64,000 nucleotides of DNA. Source: Gracilibacillus halophilus YIM-C55.5. GTDB taxonomy: Bacteria > Bacillota > Bacilli > Bacillales > Amphibacillaceae. Location of the stretch: positions 186,001 to 250,000 of the forward strand of contig NZ_APML01000019.1 in NCBI RefSeq assembly GCF_000359605.1, in the 5' to 3' direction. The translations under genes and the position numbers were made by a program. Shown here piece by piece: positions 18,288-27,853 of the stretch (its first letter is position 1; the number at the start of each line of letters is the position of its first letter). The notes beneath the pieces were generated by a model that was not told the DNA's origin, made no database searches, and saw only the letters and a program-made list of their open reading frames with translations.

Positions 18288-20384
18288 TTAAGCGCCTTGA
18301 TGCTGCTTCCATTGAATTAATGAAAGATCTGCAAATTGTTTAATAGTATCAGCAATTGCTTTTAATAAAGCCAAACGATTTGAGCGGAGTTTTTCATCTT
18401 CCGTCATCACCATCGTATGATCAAATAGCGCATGAATTGGTTCTGTTAATACAGATAAAGTATCAAGTGCCTGACTAGCATCACCATTCGTTAGTGCGTC
18501 TTGATAGTCAGGTAACACTTTTTGATACGTTGCATATAATTGCTCTTCTTGATTATTTTCAAATAATGTAGGGTTTACTTCATCTTCTTCATTTGCTTTT
18601 GCCGCTAAGTTAATCACACGTACAAACGCTTCTTGATTTTCTTTAAACCAAACATCATATCGTTTATTAGATAAAAGTTTTGCTTTTTCCATCATAAATG
18701 AAAACTGTGTCAACGGTTGGACGAGTACCGCATCGATAATATCAGATTCAATTTTTGCTTCTTTCATAATATATGCGGTTCGTTGCTTGAAAAATGTATC
18801 CAATTGGTCAAATACTTTCGTTTCACTTGATGCGTCTAATTTTCGCTGCTTGAAGATAGATTGTACATTTTCGATTAATTCACTAATATTTAATGGCCAT
18901 TGGTTGTGATTTAAAATTTCTAACGTACCAATCGCTTGACGTCGCAATGCATAAGGATCTTGTGAACCACTTGGAATAATTCCAACTGAAAAACAGCCAA
19001 CAATTGTATCTAATTTATCTGCCATGCTAATAACACTACCGACGACCGATGTTGGTAATTTGGCATTCGCATGTTTTGGCATATAATGTTCTTCAATGGC
19101 CTGTGCAACGGTTTCGTCTTCACCAAAAATTAGCGCATACTTTCGCCCCATAATTCCTTGAAGCTCAGAGAATTCATCAACCATATTCGTCACGAGGTCA
19201 AATTTACAAATTTCTGCGGCGCGTTGAATTTGTTGTTTCTCTTTATCGGAAAGTTGCAGTTGATCTGCAATGATTTGGGCAATTTCTCGAATACGATTCA
19301 CTTTGTCTGCAATGGTTCCCAACTGTTCCTGAAACACCATACGATCCAATTGTTTCGTGTAGGCTTCAATGGCATGCTTTTGATCTTCTTCATAGAAAAA
19401 TTGCGAATCTTGCAACCTTGCGCGCAACACTTTTTCGTTCCCTTTAGCGACATTATCAATATACTCATCGGTACCGTTACGCACAGAGACAAAGTATGGT
19501 AACAACTCACCTTCGCTATTTTCTACCGGGAAATAACGTTGGTGTTCTTTCATAGAAGTAATTAAAACTTCCTTTGGAATATGCAAGAAGCTCGAATCAA
19601 ATGTGCCATAAAACACCGTTGGGTACTCGAGTAAATGCGTCACTTCTGTTAATAACTTTTCATCAATCGTTATCGTCCAATCTTGATTGTGAGCTAACTG
19701 TTGAATACCTGTACGAATCATTTCTTTTCTCTTTTCTGCATCTGCAATGACGAACTGCTCGTTAAGCAAACGTTCATATTGAAGCGGGTCGGTGACTGTA
19801 ACAACATCTCCAAGAAAACGATGGCCATACGTGACATTGCTCGTTTTTACCCCAGCAATTTCAAATGGGATCACTTGTTGATCTTGCAAGCCAAGCATCC
19901 ATTTAATTGGGCGAATAAACGTTAACGTCTGATCAGACCAACGCATGCTTTTTGGAAAGTGCAAACTTGTGATAATTTCACGAAATTCAGGGAGTAATGC
20001 TTCTGCTTTTTGCCCTTCGATGAATTTTTCAACATATACATACCTTGTCCCTTTCACTTCTTTAAAGTATATATCGTCAGTTGATTTTCCTTGTCCTTTG
20101 GAAAAACCAATGGCAGCCTTCGTCCATTCACCATCTTCGCTCACTGCAATTTGTTCGCTTGGACCTTTCGCCTCTTCGACTTGATCGTCTTGTTTGTTCT
20201 GTAATCCTTTGATTAATACAGCAATTCTTCGAGGCGTAATAAATGTTTGTACGGTTTCATAAGACAAACGTATATCGTTTAGCCAGTTGATGGTTTTCTC
20301 TTTGATTTGGCGTTCTGTGTCATCCATGAAGCGAGCGGGCATTTCTTCCAATCCTATTTCAAATAACACATTAGTTGTTTTCAT
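18288..20384 (-). CDS. glyS: Glycyl-tRNA synthetase beta subunit
   Basis: 698 residues, normal for the alpha2-beta2 bacterial enzyme. Recognisable segments are [13 protein letters not shown] at the N-terminus, [25 protein letters not shown], and in the C-terminal anticodon-binding region [10 protein letters not shown] and LIQWKQHQ. It overlaps the end of glyQ by 14 bases, so the subunits are translated together. Controlled with glyQ by the upstream glycine T-box. Confidence 0.98.
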   Translation of the reverse strand: MKTTNVLFEIGLEEMPARFMDDTERQIKEKTINWLNDIRLSYETVQTFITPRRIAVLIKGLQNKQDDQVEEAKGPSEQIAVSEDGEWTKAAIGFSKGQGKSTDDIYFKEVKGTRYVYVEKFIEGQKAEALLPEFREIITSLHFPKSMRWSDQTLTFIRPIKWMLGLQDQQVIPFEIAGVKTSNVTYGHRFLGDVVTVTDPLQYERLLNEQFVIADAEKRKEMIRTGIQQLAHNQDWTITIDEKLLTEVTHLLEYPTVFYGTFDSSFLHIPKEVLITSMKEHQRYFPVENSEGELLPYFVSVRNGTDEYIDNVAKGNEKVLRARLQDSQFFYEEDQKHAIEAYTKQLDRMVFQEQLGTIADKVNRIREIAQIIADQLQLSDKEKQQIQRAAEICKFDLVTNMVDEFSELQGIMGRKYALIFGEDETVAQAIEEHYMPKHANAKLPTSVVGSVISMADKLDTIVGCFSVGIIPSGSQDPYALRRQAIGTLEILNHNQWPLNISELIENVQSIFKQRKLDASSETKVFDQLDTFFKQRTAYIMKEAKIESDIIDAVLVQPLTQFSFMMEKAKLLSNKRYDVWFKENQEAFVRVINLAAKANEEDEVNPTLFENNQEEQLYATYQKVLPDYQDALTNGDASQALDTLSVLTEPIHALFDHTMVMTEDEKLRSNRLALLKAIADTIKQFADLSLIQWKQHQGA

Positions 20385-21264
20385 GACCTACTTTATCCCC
20401 CTTTAACATCGGAAATCCTAATTGTTCACGTTGTTCGACATATAATTTTGCTATCTCGCGAGCTAACTGACGAACTCTACCAATATAGCTTGTACGCTCA
20501 GTTACGGATATTACACCTTTTGCATCAAGTAAATTAAATGTATGTGAACATTTCAATACATAGTCATAGGCAGGAAACACAAGACCTTTCTCCATCGCAC
20601 GATTCGCTTCTGCTTCATACGTCGTAAATAGGTTGAATAACATATCTGTATCCGATTCTTGAAACGTGTACGTAGAATGTTCATATTCCGGTTGATAAAA
20701 GATATCTCCTACGGTTACATCATTTGTCCAATTCAATTCAAACACATTTTCCTTATCTTGAATATAAGAAGCTAGCCTTTCAATCCCATAAGTAATTTCG
20801 ACTGATACTGGATTGGCTTCTAAACCACCAATTTGTTGGAAGTATGTGAACTGGGTGATTTCCATTCCATCAAGCCATACTTCCCATCCTAAACCGGCTG
20901 CACCTAGGGTTGGATTTTCCCAGTTATCCTCAACAAAACGAATGTCATGTGCCAAAGGATCAATCCCTAATTTTTGTAGCGACTCAAGATAAAGTTCTTG
21001 TATATCGTCAGGCGAAGGTTTCATGATGACCTGGAATTGGTGGTGCTGATATAAACGGTTTGGATTTTGGCCGTAACGTCCATCCGCTGGTCTTCTTGAC
21101 GGCTCAACGTAAGCGACATTCCAAGGCTCTGGCCCCAAGCTTCGGAGCAAAGTCATTGGTGACATCGTTCCGGCACCTTTTTCAACATCATATGCTTGCA
21201 TTAAAATACATTCTTGATCAGACCAATGGTTCTGCAATGTCAAAATCATTTCTTGAATATTCAT
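20371..21264 (-). CDS. glyQ: Glycyl-tRNA synthetase alpha subunit
   Basis: 297-residue catalytic subunit with class II aminoacyl-tRNA synthetase motifs. Signatures are [61 protein letters not shown] and [20 protein letters not shown]. The gene follows a 230-base T-box leader, so transcription rises when tRNA-Gly is uncharged. It overlaps glyS. Confidence 0.98.
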   Translation of the reverse strand: MNIQEMILTLQNHWSDQECILMQAYDVEKGAGTMSPMTLLRSLGPEPWNVAYVEPSRRPADGRYGQNPNRLYQHHQFQVIMKPSPDDIQELYLESLQKLGIDPLAHDIRFVEDNWENPTLGAAGLGWEVWLDGMEITQFTYFQQIGGLEANPVSVEITYGIERLASYIQDKENVFELNWTNDVTVGDIFYQPEYEHSTYTFQESDTDMLFNLFTTYEAEANRAMEKGLVFPAYDYVLKCSHTFNLLDAKGVISVTERTSYIGRVRQLAREIAKLYVEQREQLGFPMLKGDKVGHENN

Positions 21265-21410
21265 CGTTCACCCTCCATCTATCTATTCATGTTTCTAAAT
21301 AAATTGCTGTTCATTCATACACTTGTGCAGATGTCGCAGTTGCGTGCGAGGTGTAATCATTTGCCGAATAGCGAATCATCTATAAAACAACAAAAATTAG
21401 TAAAAAGGCA

Positions 21411-21640
21411 AACACAAAAACCCGTCCCTATGCCTTAACGCGTGATTGTGTTAAAGCATAGGGACGGGTTATCCGCGGTTCCACCCTATTTGCTATTCAG
21501 TCATCGTACAAAGAATAGCCACTTTTATTGATCTGCTCCAGAGCGCCTTCCTCATTTCGTCTTACTCAGCTTCCACCGTCCCGAGCTCGCTTAAAAGATA
21601 TGAAATCAGTACTACTCTCTTTCAATGCAGTGAACACTAT
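21411..21640 (-). promoter_or_regulatory. Glycine T-box leader with terminator
   Basis: On the minus strand the leader contains stem I (AAGCGAGCTCGGGACGG ... CGCTCTGGAGCAG), with a probable GGC glycine specifier at 21547-21545. The T-box core AGGGTGGAACCGCG lies at 21487-21474, and a long terminator stem (AACCCGTCCCTATGC ... GCATAGGGACGGG) with a T run ends the leader at 21411. Uncharged tRNA-Gly should stabilise the antiterminator and open glyQS. Confidence 0.93.
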
Positions 21641-21657
21641 TTTATTTACATTATTAA

Positions 21658-21686
21658 ATCATACGTAAAAAATAATACCTTGTCAA
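21658..21686 (-). promoter_or_regulatory. Sigma-A promoter of glyQS
   Basis: TTGACA, 17-base spacer, TATGAT. The -35 element overlaps the stop codon of recO. Confidence 0.85.
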
Positions 21687-22438
21687 TCATTTAAAGTGGA
21701 AAGTGAGTCGAGTTGTTTCAAAAATCGCTTCGTCTTCATATAATACCCGCCATAATACTCATAGTACCGATCCATTATTGCTTGTAGTTTATGTTTGTTT
21801 TCTTCTTTAATAGAAATATCACCAATTTGATCCATCTCTACATAATCGAAAACTTCCAAGAGTTTCAGTAATTTTTCATGAAGTGGCGTAAAATGAGGGT
21901 CCATTGATTGACAACGCCGACACAATACACCGCCTTCTGCAATCGAAAAACCAGCGAATTGCTCTCTCTTTCCACAGTGAACACATTGATGGATAACTGG
22001 TGCAAAGCCAGCCTCCTTATACATTTTCCATTCATAGATCATCGCTAAAACCTGAGCATCAGCCTCTTGATCAATCCTTTGAACCGTATGTAATAATTGG
22101 TGATAGATCTTCGGATTGAATTGCTTATCATCGATTAATTTATCCGTCAGTTCTGCTAAATAACTAACAAAGGCTGTTTTAAAGATATCTTCCCGAATCG
22201 AACGAAAAGAGGAAATCACTTCACCTTGTTGTAGTGTCGCTAAATTAGATCCTAACTGAATTAAATAACTACCATGAATAAATGGCTGCGTTATAGCAGC
22301 CATTCGACTTTTTGTTTTCTTAGCACCCTTCGCAATCGCTCCTACCTTTCCTGCATTTGCGGTTAGTAATGTAACGATTTTGTGCGTTTCCCCATAATCA
22401 TGTGTTTTTAAAATGAAGCCATCCATTTTTTCAAACAC
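21683..22438 (-). CDS. recO: DNA repair protein RecO
   Basis: Mediator that helps load RecA on gapped DNA with RecR. 251 residues: N-terminal OB fold (GFILKTHDYGETHKIVTLLT) and a C-terminal zinc finger with CVHCG and CRRC (about 150-177). A GTG start at 22438 is chosen because MFEKMDGFIL then aligns with the B. subtilis start; nearby GTG/TTG codons and an ATG at 22426 are alternatives. The stop overlaps the glyQ promoter. Follows yqzL and era as in B. subtilis. Confidence 0.93.
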   Translation of the reverse strand: MFEKMDGFILKTHDYGETHKIVTLLTANAGKVGAIAKGAKKTKSRMAAITQPFIHGSYLIQLGSNLATLQQGEVISSFRSIREDIFKTAFVSYLAELTDKLIDDKQFNPKIYHQLLHTVQRIDQEADAQVLAMIYEWKMYKEAGFAPVIHQCVHCGKREQFAGFSIAEGGVLCRRCQSMDPHFTPLHEKLLKLLEVFDYVEMDQIGDISIKEENKHKLQAIMDRYYEYYGGYYMKTKRFLKQLDSLSTLND

Positions 22439-22463
22439 GAGCTTCACCAATCCCTTTCTTTAT

Positions 22464-22604
22464 TTATGAACGAGTGTCCTCTAAAATTGTATCATCTGGC
22501 TCATAAGTATCATCTTTCTCTATCTCACCTTCTATTTCTTTCATCCACAAATACGCTTCAATATTTCCCGTTTGACTAAAGATTTTCCACGGTACATCGA
22601 TCAC
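22464..22604 (-). CDS. yqzL: YqzL family small protein
   Basis: 46 residues from a GTG at 22604 that lies six bases after AAAGGTGAGG. The segment PWKIFSQTGNIEAYLWMKEIE is the YqzL signature, and the acidic tail is usual. It sits between era and recO, its conserved place. The longer frame upstream overlaps the era-yqzL spacer and has no ribosome site. Function unknown. Confidence 0.88.
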   Translation of the reverse strand: MIDVPWKIFSQTGNIEAYLWMKEIEGEIEKDDTYEPDDTILEDTRS

Positions 22605-22741
22605 AATAAACCTCACCTTTCTGTTGGGTAATCTTTCATTGTGTTCATTTATAGATTGAGCGGATTCACAAAGATCATGAATTATAATATTTACCATGTG
22701 GACTGAAATACTGATAAATCAAACTTTCCTTCTTGTGGTAA

Positions 22742-23647
22742 TTAATATTCATCTTGACGATAGCCGAATTCTTGTAACTGGTTTGGTTTATTTCGCCAAT
22801 TTTCTTGTACTTTCACCCAAAGCTCTAAGTATACTTTGTTTCCCAGTAAACGTTCAATATCCTGCCTTGCCAGCATACCGACTTGTTTTAACATCTTTCC
22901 TTGTTTTCCAATAATGATACCTTTTTGTGATTTACGTTCTACCATGATGGTCGCTTGCACCAAAAGCTTCTGATCATCATCTCTTTCATCAATTTGATCG
23001 ATCACAACAGCAATGGAATGCGGAATTTCTTCTCTCGTCAGCTCTAAGACCTTTTCACGAATAAATTCACTAATGATAAACCGTTCAGGGTGATCAGTCA
23101 CGTGATCTTCTGGATAATACTGTGGTCCCTCAGGCAAATATTCAGAGAAAATGTCCATCAACCGATTTACATTGTTTCCTTCCAAAGCTGAGATCGGAAC
23201 AATTTCCTCAAACGGGTACTTGTCCTTATATTGCTGAATCAGGGGTAGTAATTCATCGGGATGCACCAAATCAATTTTATTAATGACTAAAAAAACGGGC
23301 TTATTCACATTTTGCATTTTATCCATGATAAATTGGTCGCCACGTCCATACCCTTCATCAGCGTTAATCATAAATAAAATCGCATCTACTTCATTTAAAG
23401 CGTTTTCAGTCATTTTTACCATAAAATCTCCGAGTTTGTGCTTCGGCTTATGCATACCAGGCGTATCGATAAAGATGACTTGTTGATGAGCGTCTGTATA
23501 CACGCCTTGTATTTTGTTTCGTGTGGTTTGTGATTTGTCACTCATAATGGCAATTTTTTGACCGATCACATAGTTCATAAATGTAGATTTCCCTACATTG
23601 GGCCTGCCTACTATGGCTATAAATCCTGATTTATATGATTGTTCCAT
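22742..23647 (-). CDS. era: GTPase Era
   Basis: Ribosome-assembly GTPase that binds the 3' end of 16S rRNA. 301 residues: G1 GRPNVGKST (about 14-22), G3 [14 protein letters not shown]4 NKID, and a C-terminal KH domain (about 200-290, [15 protein letters not shown]). The ATG at 23647 follows GGAGG. The usual upstream neighbour cdd is absent; dgkA lies 112 bases away. Confidence 0.98.
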   Translation of the reverse strand: MEQSYKSGFIAIVGRPNVGKSTFMNYVIGQKIAIMSDKSQTTRNKIQGVYTDAHQQVIFIDTPGMHKPKHKLGDFMVKMTENALNEVDAILFMINADEGYGRGDQFIMDKMQNVNKPVFLVINKIDLVHPDELLPLIQQYKDKYPFEEIVPISALEGNNVNRLMDIFSEYLPEGPQYYPEDHVTDHPERFIISEFIREKVLELTREEIPHSIAVVIDQIDERDDDQKLLVQATIMVERKSQKGIIIGKQGKMLKQVGMLARQDIERLLGNKVYLELWVKVQENWRNKPNQLQEFGYRQDEY

Positions 23648-23759
23648 GTCTAGATCCTCCGCTATCTTGTTGCATATTTCCATGCACCCTTTGTTACTAT
23701 CATACTATACTTTCTCAATCATTTCATATATTCGACAAAACTAGTGATAACCATACAAG

Positions 23760-24128
23760 TTAAAACCATTTTGGTAAAAATATGAAACAGGCAATACATA
23801 CAGAAGCAATGGTGACGACAAAGACAGCTGCTGCTGCTAAGTCTTTGGCTTGACCAATTTCTTTGCTCCATTCCGGTGATAAATAATCCAACGCTGTTTC
23901 AATCGCTGTATTGACTAATTCAAAGGCAATAACAGAGCTGATGGTTAAAGACAAAAGCACCCATTCAATTACTGATAAAGAGGACAGTAAACCAGCAATA
24001 ATCACTACACTTGCGACAAAGATATGAATTTTTACATTGCGTTCCGTAGCAAGCGCTAGCTTTAATCCATCAAAGGCAAAACGAAATGCTCGTAACATCG
24101 TATGCTTACCGCGGTAAACCGAAGCCAT
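23760..24128 (-). CDS. dgkA: Undecaprenol kinase (DgkA family)
   Basis: 122-residue integral membrane kinase with three helices and the family motif (FELVNTAIETALDYLS, about 68-83, with catalytic Glu; RAFRFAFDGLKLALATERN near the N-terminus). In Gram-positive bacteria this family phosphorylates undecaprenol for cell-wall lipid recycling. The ATG at 24128 lies eight bases after AGAAGGAG and overlaps the end of ybeY by 23 bases. Longer upstream frames lie inside ybeY. Confidence 0.93.
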   Translation of the reverse strand: MASVYRGKHTMLRAFRFAFDGLKLALATERNVKIHIFVASVVIIAGLLSSLSVIEWVLLSLTISSVIAFELVNTAIETALDYLSPEWSKEIGQAKDLAAAAVFVVTIASVCIACFIFLPKWF

Positions 24129-24570
24129 CGAGAATCTCCTTCTGTCGTGACACCATTTTTTGTTCGTCATCCTCCTCGATATGATCATAACCAAGCAAAT
24201 GCAAGAAACCATGCAGTGCTAGAAAACCAATTTCTCTTTCAAATGAATGTTTATAATCATTCGCTTGTTCTCTCGTCTTGTCGACTGATATCACAATATC
24301 ACCAAGAATTAACGGTAAGTCATGACCAGTAATTGCGACTTCTCCATCAACTTCATCTTCTAGTGCAAAGGATAACACATCAGTTGGTTTATCGAGTTGA
24401 CGATAATTTCGATTGAGAATTTGAATTTCATGATTATCTACAAACGACACTGATAATTCCGTATTCGTGGGTAAATTCTCTTGGTTGGCTGCATATGTTA
24501 ACAACCGTTCGATCAAATCAACATATTCTTCGGTTACGATATTTGTTTCATCATGGAAATCAATGTGCAT
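24106..24570 (-). CDS. ybeY: Endoribonuclease YbeY (rRNA maturation)
   Basis: 154 residues with the zinc-binding HGFLHLLGYDH motif (about 119-129) of the UPF0054 family. Acts in 16S rRNA 3'-end maturation and ribosome quality control. In B. subtilis pgpH lies between phoH and this gene; here phoH ends at a terminator and only about 170 bases separate them. It probably has its own promoter in that gap. Confidence 0.95.
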   Translation of the reverse strand: MHIDFHDETNIVTEEYVDLIERLLTYAANQENLPTNTELSVSFVDNHEIQILNRNYRQLDKPTDVLSFALEDEVDGEVAITGHDLPLILGDIVISVDKTREQANDYKHSFEREIGFLALHGFLHLLGYDHIEEDDEQKMVSRQKEILDGFGLPR

Positions 24571-24703
24571 TCTATTTTGCCTCCTTCATTTTTGCTGATT
24601 CACCTTTATGATCAGGGTGCAACGGTGAAATAATCGTTATGTTTACTTTATCATTTTTTCAACGACTTTAAAATAAATCATGCGTTTTGTAGACATCTGA
24701 AAG

Positions 24704-24732
24704 AGAACTTGGTTATAGTTACCAAGTTCTCT
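24704..24732 (-). terminator. Terminator after phoH
   Basis: AGAGAACTTGGT aactata ACCAAGTTCTCT is a 12-bp perfect stem followed by TTTCAG on the minus strand. It separates the yqfC-yqfD-phoH unit from ybeY. Confidence 0.75.
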
Positions 24733-24740
24733 TTCTGGGA

Positions 24741-25700
24741 TTAATTTGATGTATCATATGCTTCAATCACTTTTTGTACTATGGGGTGTCGTACTACATC
24801 GGATTGGGTTAAATATGTAATCTGTATTCCTTTAATACCCGCTAGCTTATCTTTTGCTTCTACCAAGCCAGATTGCACGCCTTTCGGCAAATCCACTTGA
24901 GTAATATCCCCAGTGATTACCATTTTTGAACCGAACCCTAATCGCGTTAAAAACATCCTCATTTGAGCACTAGTTGTATTTTGCGCTTCATCTAAAATGA
25001 CAAATGCATCATCTAATGTACGACCACGCATGTATGCTAGTGGTGCAATCTCAATCGTTCCTCTTTCAATCAATCGCATCGTATGCTCTGTACCTAATAT
25101 GTCATGTAAGGCATCATATAACGGACGTAAATAAGGATCGACCTTTTCTTTAAGATCACCAGGTAAGAAACCAAGGCTCTCACCAGCTTCAACAGCAGGT
25201 CTCGTTAGAATAATGCGTTTCACCGATCCATTTTTTAAAGCGCTGATCGCCATGACAACAGCGATAAACGTTTTTCCCGTTCCAGCAGGTCCAATGCCAA
25301 ATACTAAATCATTTTGTTTCATCGCTTGCAAATAGCTACGTTGACCTAAAGTTTTCACCCGTATCGGATGACCCTTTGCATTTTTCGTAATTTCATCTTC
25401 AAATAATGCTTCAAATTGATCGATTTTTCCCTTTTGGGCTAAATCAACAGCATAAATGACGTCTCGTTCACTTATCGTAATTCCTTTACGAATGATCGAT
25501 AATAAACCATTTAACACATCTTGAACAATGGCAATATCTGTATTACCACCTGACACACTCACCTGTTCTCCACGAGATACAATCGTTACAGGAAGTTGCT
25601 CTTCTAATTGTTTTAAATGACGATCCTCGGTGCCAAATAAGCTTAATGCTTCATTTGGGCTTTCTAATTGTAAATCCATTCGTTTTAACTCTTCGGTCAT
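24741..25700 (-). CDS. phoH: PhoH-like ATPase
   Basis: 319-residue cytoplasmic ATPase with Walker A GPAGTGKT (about 136-143), Walker B FVILDEAQNTT and an N-terminal KH-like part (TIVSRGEQVSVSGGNTDIA). Possibly involved in RNA metabolism with YbeY. The ATG at 25700 follows AAGGAG by seven bases. It begins two bases after the yqfD stop, so the genes are coupled. Confidence 0.95.
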   Translation of the reverse strand: MTEELKRMDLQLESPNEALSLFGTEDRHLKQLEEQLPVTIVSRGEQVSVSGGNTDIAIVQDVLNGLLSIIRKGITISERDVIYAVDLAQKGKIDQFEALFEDEITKNAKGHPIRVKTLGQRSYLQAMKQNDLVFGIGPAGTGKTFIAVVMAISALKNGSVKRIILTRPAVEAGESLGFLPGDLKEKVDPYLRPLYDALHDILGTEHTMRLIERGTIEIAPLAYMRGRTLDDAFVILDEAQNTTSAQMRMFLTRLGFGSKMVITGDITQVDLPKGVQSGLVEAKDKLAGIKGIQITYLTQSDVVRHPIVQKVIEAYDTSN

Positions 25701-25702
25701 AA

Positions 25703-26911
25703 TCAATCTCCTTGAGAAATGGGTTGTCTTTTTACAATGTCTTCTTCTACCGTGTAGTATAGCGTTATTTTCACTTTACCATTCTCTTCTTTTTCGTGCA
25801 AAATTTTTTCATCAATAATTTCACCATCGACTCCAATTTCTTGACGCAATTTCCTTCTGGACTGTTGTAAAGCCAATGTCTTTGCTGTTTTACTGGTTCG
25901 ATCCACTTCTATTTTTTCTTTTTGGTAAACTGTCTGCTTGACGAAAGAAAAAGGTAATTTCCATTTTAAAAAGTAAAAGGAGCGTTCTTCCACTTCTATT
26001 TGATAATCATGATAATCTGGATTTCTAAAATTCCATATTGGAAAGAGCTTGTTTGATGCATGAACATAATATTTATTCTCCGAATCTCCTGTTAATACAC
26101 CGTAAGAATCACGTAGAGGTATAGCGACTTCACTTCGGTACCAAACCTTCGCAATGACTTCCCCTTCTGCTGCTACAGGAGGATTATCAGAATCTTTCTC
26201 TTCCATTTCTTCTTCTTCACCAAGGATTCCTGATATTAACCGTTCATTCACATGTACAGTATCATTTTGTTTGACTAATGGTTGTCCTTTTTCAACATAT
26301 AAATCGACAACTACTCCTTCTTTTTCGGCTACTAAATGACTCGCAGGGGTGTTTTCTGACTCTTCCACGATTGTTTTTTCAACACCTTCTAAATGATAAG
26401 ACACCCCTGTTTTTGAAATACCGACCCACAACAATTCGGGGATATCCTCTAGTAGTTTTCGCTGCAACACACCAGGTGACTCAAGGCTCCATTGGAAATT
26501 ACCTTCATAAACACCATAGGATTCGAGTTGTTTTGTTACTTTCCGCTCTAGGTCTTCATTTAATCCTTCGATTTCTATTTTCCAAACAATATTTGAAAGT
26601 ATAAAAATAAACAGAACCGCCAGTATAGATCCAATCATCAAGGGTTTTTGACGCAAAGTTGCTTTTACTAAAAAAGGGAATCCTTGTCCCTTTTGGAGAC
26701 GAATTTTGTATATTGTTTCTCGTTTTAACCTTCGTATCTGAGATAAATCACTGACGTAAATCGTACCTTGGCAAGTTGTTTGATTCTGTCTGCGAACATT
26801 CCATACTTGGATGCCTTTTCTTACACAAAAGTCAAAAAAACGTTCTGGAAAGTCCCCTTTTACTTGGATTGTACAAGATCCCTTGAACCAATTTTGCCGC
26901 TTGTAAAACAC
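25703..26911 (-). CDS. yqfD: Sporulation protein YqfD
   Basis: 402 residues: N-terminal cytoplasmic part, one membrane helix (MIGSILAVLFIFILSNIVW, about 92-110), then a large extracytoplasmic domain ending in basic, Lys/Arg-rich strands. In B. subtilis YqfD is a sigma-E-made protein needed for sporulation. A GTG start at 26911 follows AAGGGGGAG. Co-transcribed with yqfC upstream and phoH downstream. Confidence 0.9.
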   Translation of the reverse strand: MFYKRQNWFKGSCTIQVKGDFPERFFDFCVRKGIQVWNVRRQNQTTCQGTIYVSDLSQIRRLKRETIYKIRLQKGQGFPFLVKATLRQKPLMIGSILAVLFIFILSNIVWKIEIEGLNEDLERKVTKQLESYGVYEGNFQWSLESPGVLQRKLLEDIPELLWVGISKTGVSYHLEGVEKTIVEESENTPASHLVAEKEGVVVDLYVEKGQPLVKQNDTVHVNERLISGILGEEEEMEEKDSDNPPVAAEGEVIAKVWYRSEVAIPLRDSYGVLTGDSENKYYVHASNKLFPIWNFRNPDYHDYQIEVEERSFYFLKWKLPFSFVKQTVYQKEKIEVDRTSKTAKTLALQQSRRKLRQEIGVDGEIIDEKILHEKEENGKVKITLYYTVEEDIVKRQPISQGD

Positions 26912-26928
26912 TTCGACTCCCCCTTGGT

Positions 26929-27219
26929 TTACCGTTCTTTATCTGAATGAAAGGTAACTTCGTTAATCGTTCCTTCTAATAGTATTTCTTGTTCTATCAT
27001 CATTTTTAAAACAAAGCGTTCACCTTTAATACGAACAAAACCACCATATACTTTTACGCGTAACTCTTGATCTTGGAAGACTAATAATCCATGATGATTT
27101 TCGATATATGCATGGATCGATCCAACCATGGTTATTCTCGGTAATTCGAGTGTTACTTCGGAAGGTAGATCAAATGTTTGTTGTAGCATACTCCCTATTC
27201 TTTGCTTGAGTTTGCTCAT
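26929..27219 (-). CDS. yqfC: Sporulation protein YqfC
   Basis: 96-residue YabP/YqfC family protein with the family pattern ELPRITMVGSIHAYIENHHGLLVF and VRIKGERFVLKMM. Works with YqfD in the mother cell in B. subtilis. Strong ribosome site GAGGGGAGG. A CATACAAT sequence upstream fits a sigma-E -10 element. It begins a transcript separate from the floA operon, whose terminator lies between. Confidence 0.9.
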   Translation of the reverse strand: MSKLKQRIGSMLQQTFDLPSEVTLELPRITMVGSIHAYIENHHGLLVFQDQELRVKVYGGFVRIKGERFVLKMMIEQEILLEGTINEVTFHSDKER

Positions 27220-27242
27220 GATGACAGCCTCCCCTCAAATAC

Positions 27243-27266
27243 ATTGTATGATCATCAAAAAAAATC
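27243..27266 (-). promoter_or_regulatory. Candidate sigma-E promoter of yqfC
   Basis: CATACAAT (27250-27243 on the minus strand) matches the sigma-E -10 consensus CATACANT, 24 bases before the yqfC start. The -35 region is poorly matched, so confidence rests on the -10 and on the known sigma-E control of yqfC/yqfD. Confidence 0.5.
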
Positions 27267-27293
27267 AGAACCTTGTAAATGTTCCCACGAAAT

Positions 27294-27333
27294 GAAAAAA
27301 AGCTGCCTAAGGCGCAATGCCTCAAACAGCTTT
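27294..27333 (-). terminator. Terminator of the NfeD-floA operon
   Basis: AAGCTGTTTGAGGC attgc GCCTTAGGCAGCTT followed by TTTTT on the minus strand. Confidence 0.88.
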
Positions 27334-27341
27334 TTTGTTTA

Positions 27342-27815
27342 TTATTTATTTCGATGGGGCAATCGTTTTTGATGGGCTCTTGGCGGACCTAATACTTCAG
27401 CCATAATGATCCCTTGAGTGATACCTTTTTTCGTAAGGTTTTGCTGAATTGATAAGGAAGTAGAGAGACTCTCGTCTTTCTTATATGCAACAGGCGTTCC
27501 TTCCTCTAAAATAGCATCATGAGAACTCGATTGTGCTTGTATCTCTTTAGATTGTTCATACTTTTCTTTTAGTCGTTCGGCTTGTGCTTGTCTTTGCTCT
27601 TCATAGCTAGACTGAAATACGGGTTCATCTGTTGTTTCCGATGTCCTTACATCCGCAAGTTCTGGTTCTGTCTCTATCGTTTCATATGATGGTGACGATG
27701 ACGTTTGTTTAGGGCGGACAGGTTTTTCTTCTTGTTCATCAGCATTTTTCATCAAACTCAAGAGCCACGCACCAATTGTCAGAATCGGTATAATAATTCC
27801 TAGTAGCTCATCCAT
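27342..27815 (-). CDS. Membrane-anchored protein at the yqfB position
   Basis: 157 residues: one N-terminal membrane helix (LLGIIIPILTIGAWLLSLM, about 4-22), then a polar, Glu/Gln/Ser-rich cytoplasmic region, partly coiled-coil (EEQRQAQAERLKEKYEQ). The C-terminus (GIIMAEVLGPPRAHQKRLPHR) resembles small conserved tails of proteins encoded after floA. It is the last gene of the NfeD-floA operon, 38 bases after floA. A role in the FloA microdomain is an inference from position. B. subtilis yqfB, at this place, is shorter. Confidence 0.55.
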   Translation of the reverse strand: MDELLGIIIPILTIGAWLLSLMKNADEQEEKPVRPKQTSSSPSYETIETEPELADVRTSETTDEPVFQSSYEEQRQAQAERLKEKYEQSKEIQAQSSSHDAILEEGTPVAYKKDESLSTSLSIQQNLTKKGITQGIIMAEVLGPPRAHQKRLPHRNK

Positions 27816-27853
27816 TTGCCCCCTCCTTTCTTTCGTAAAAGAACCATATGCAA

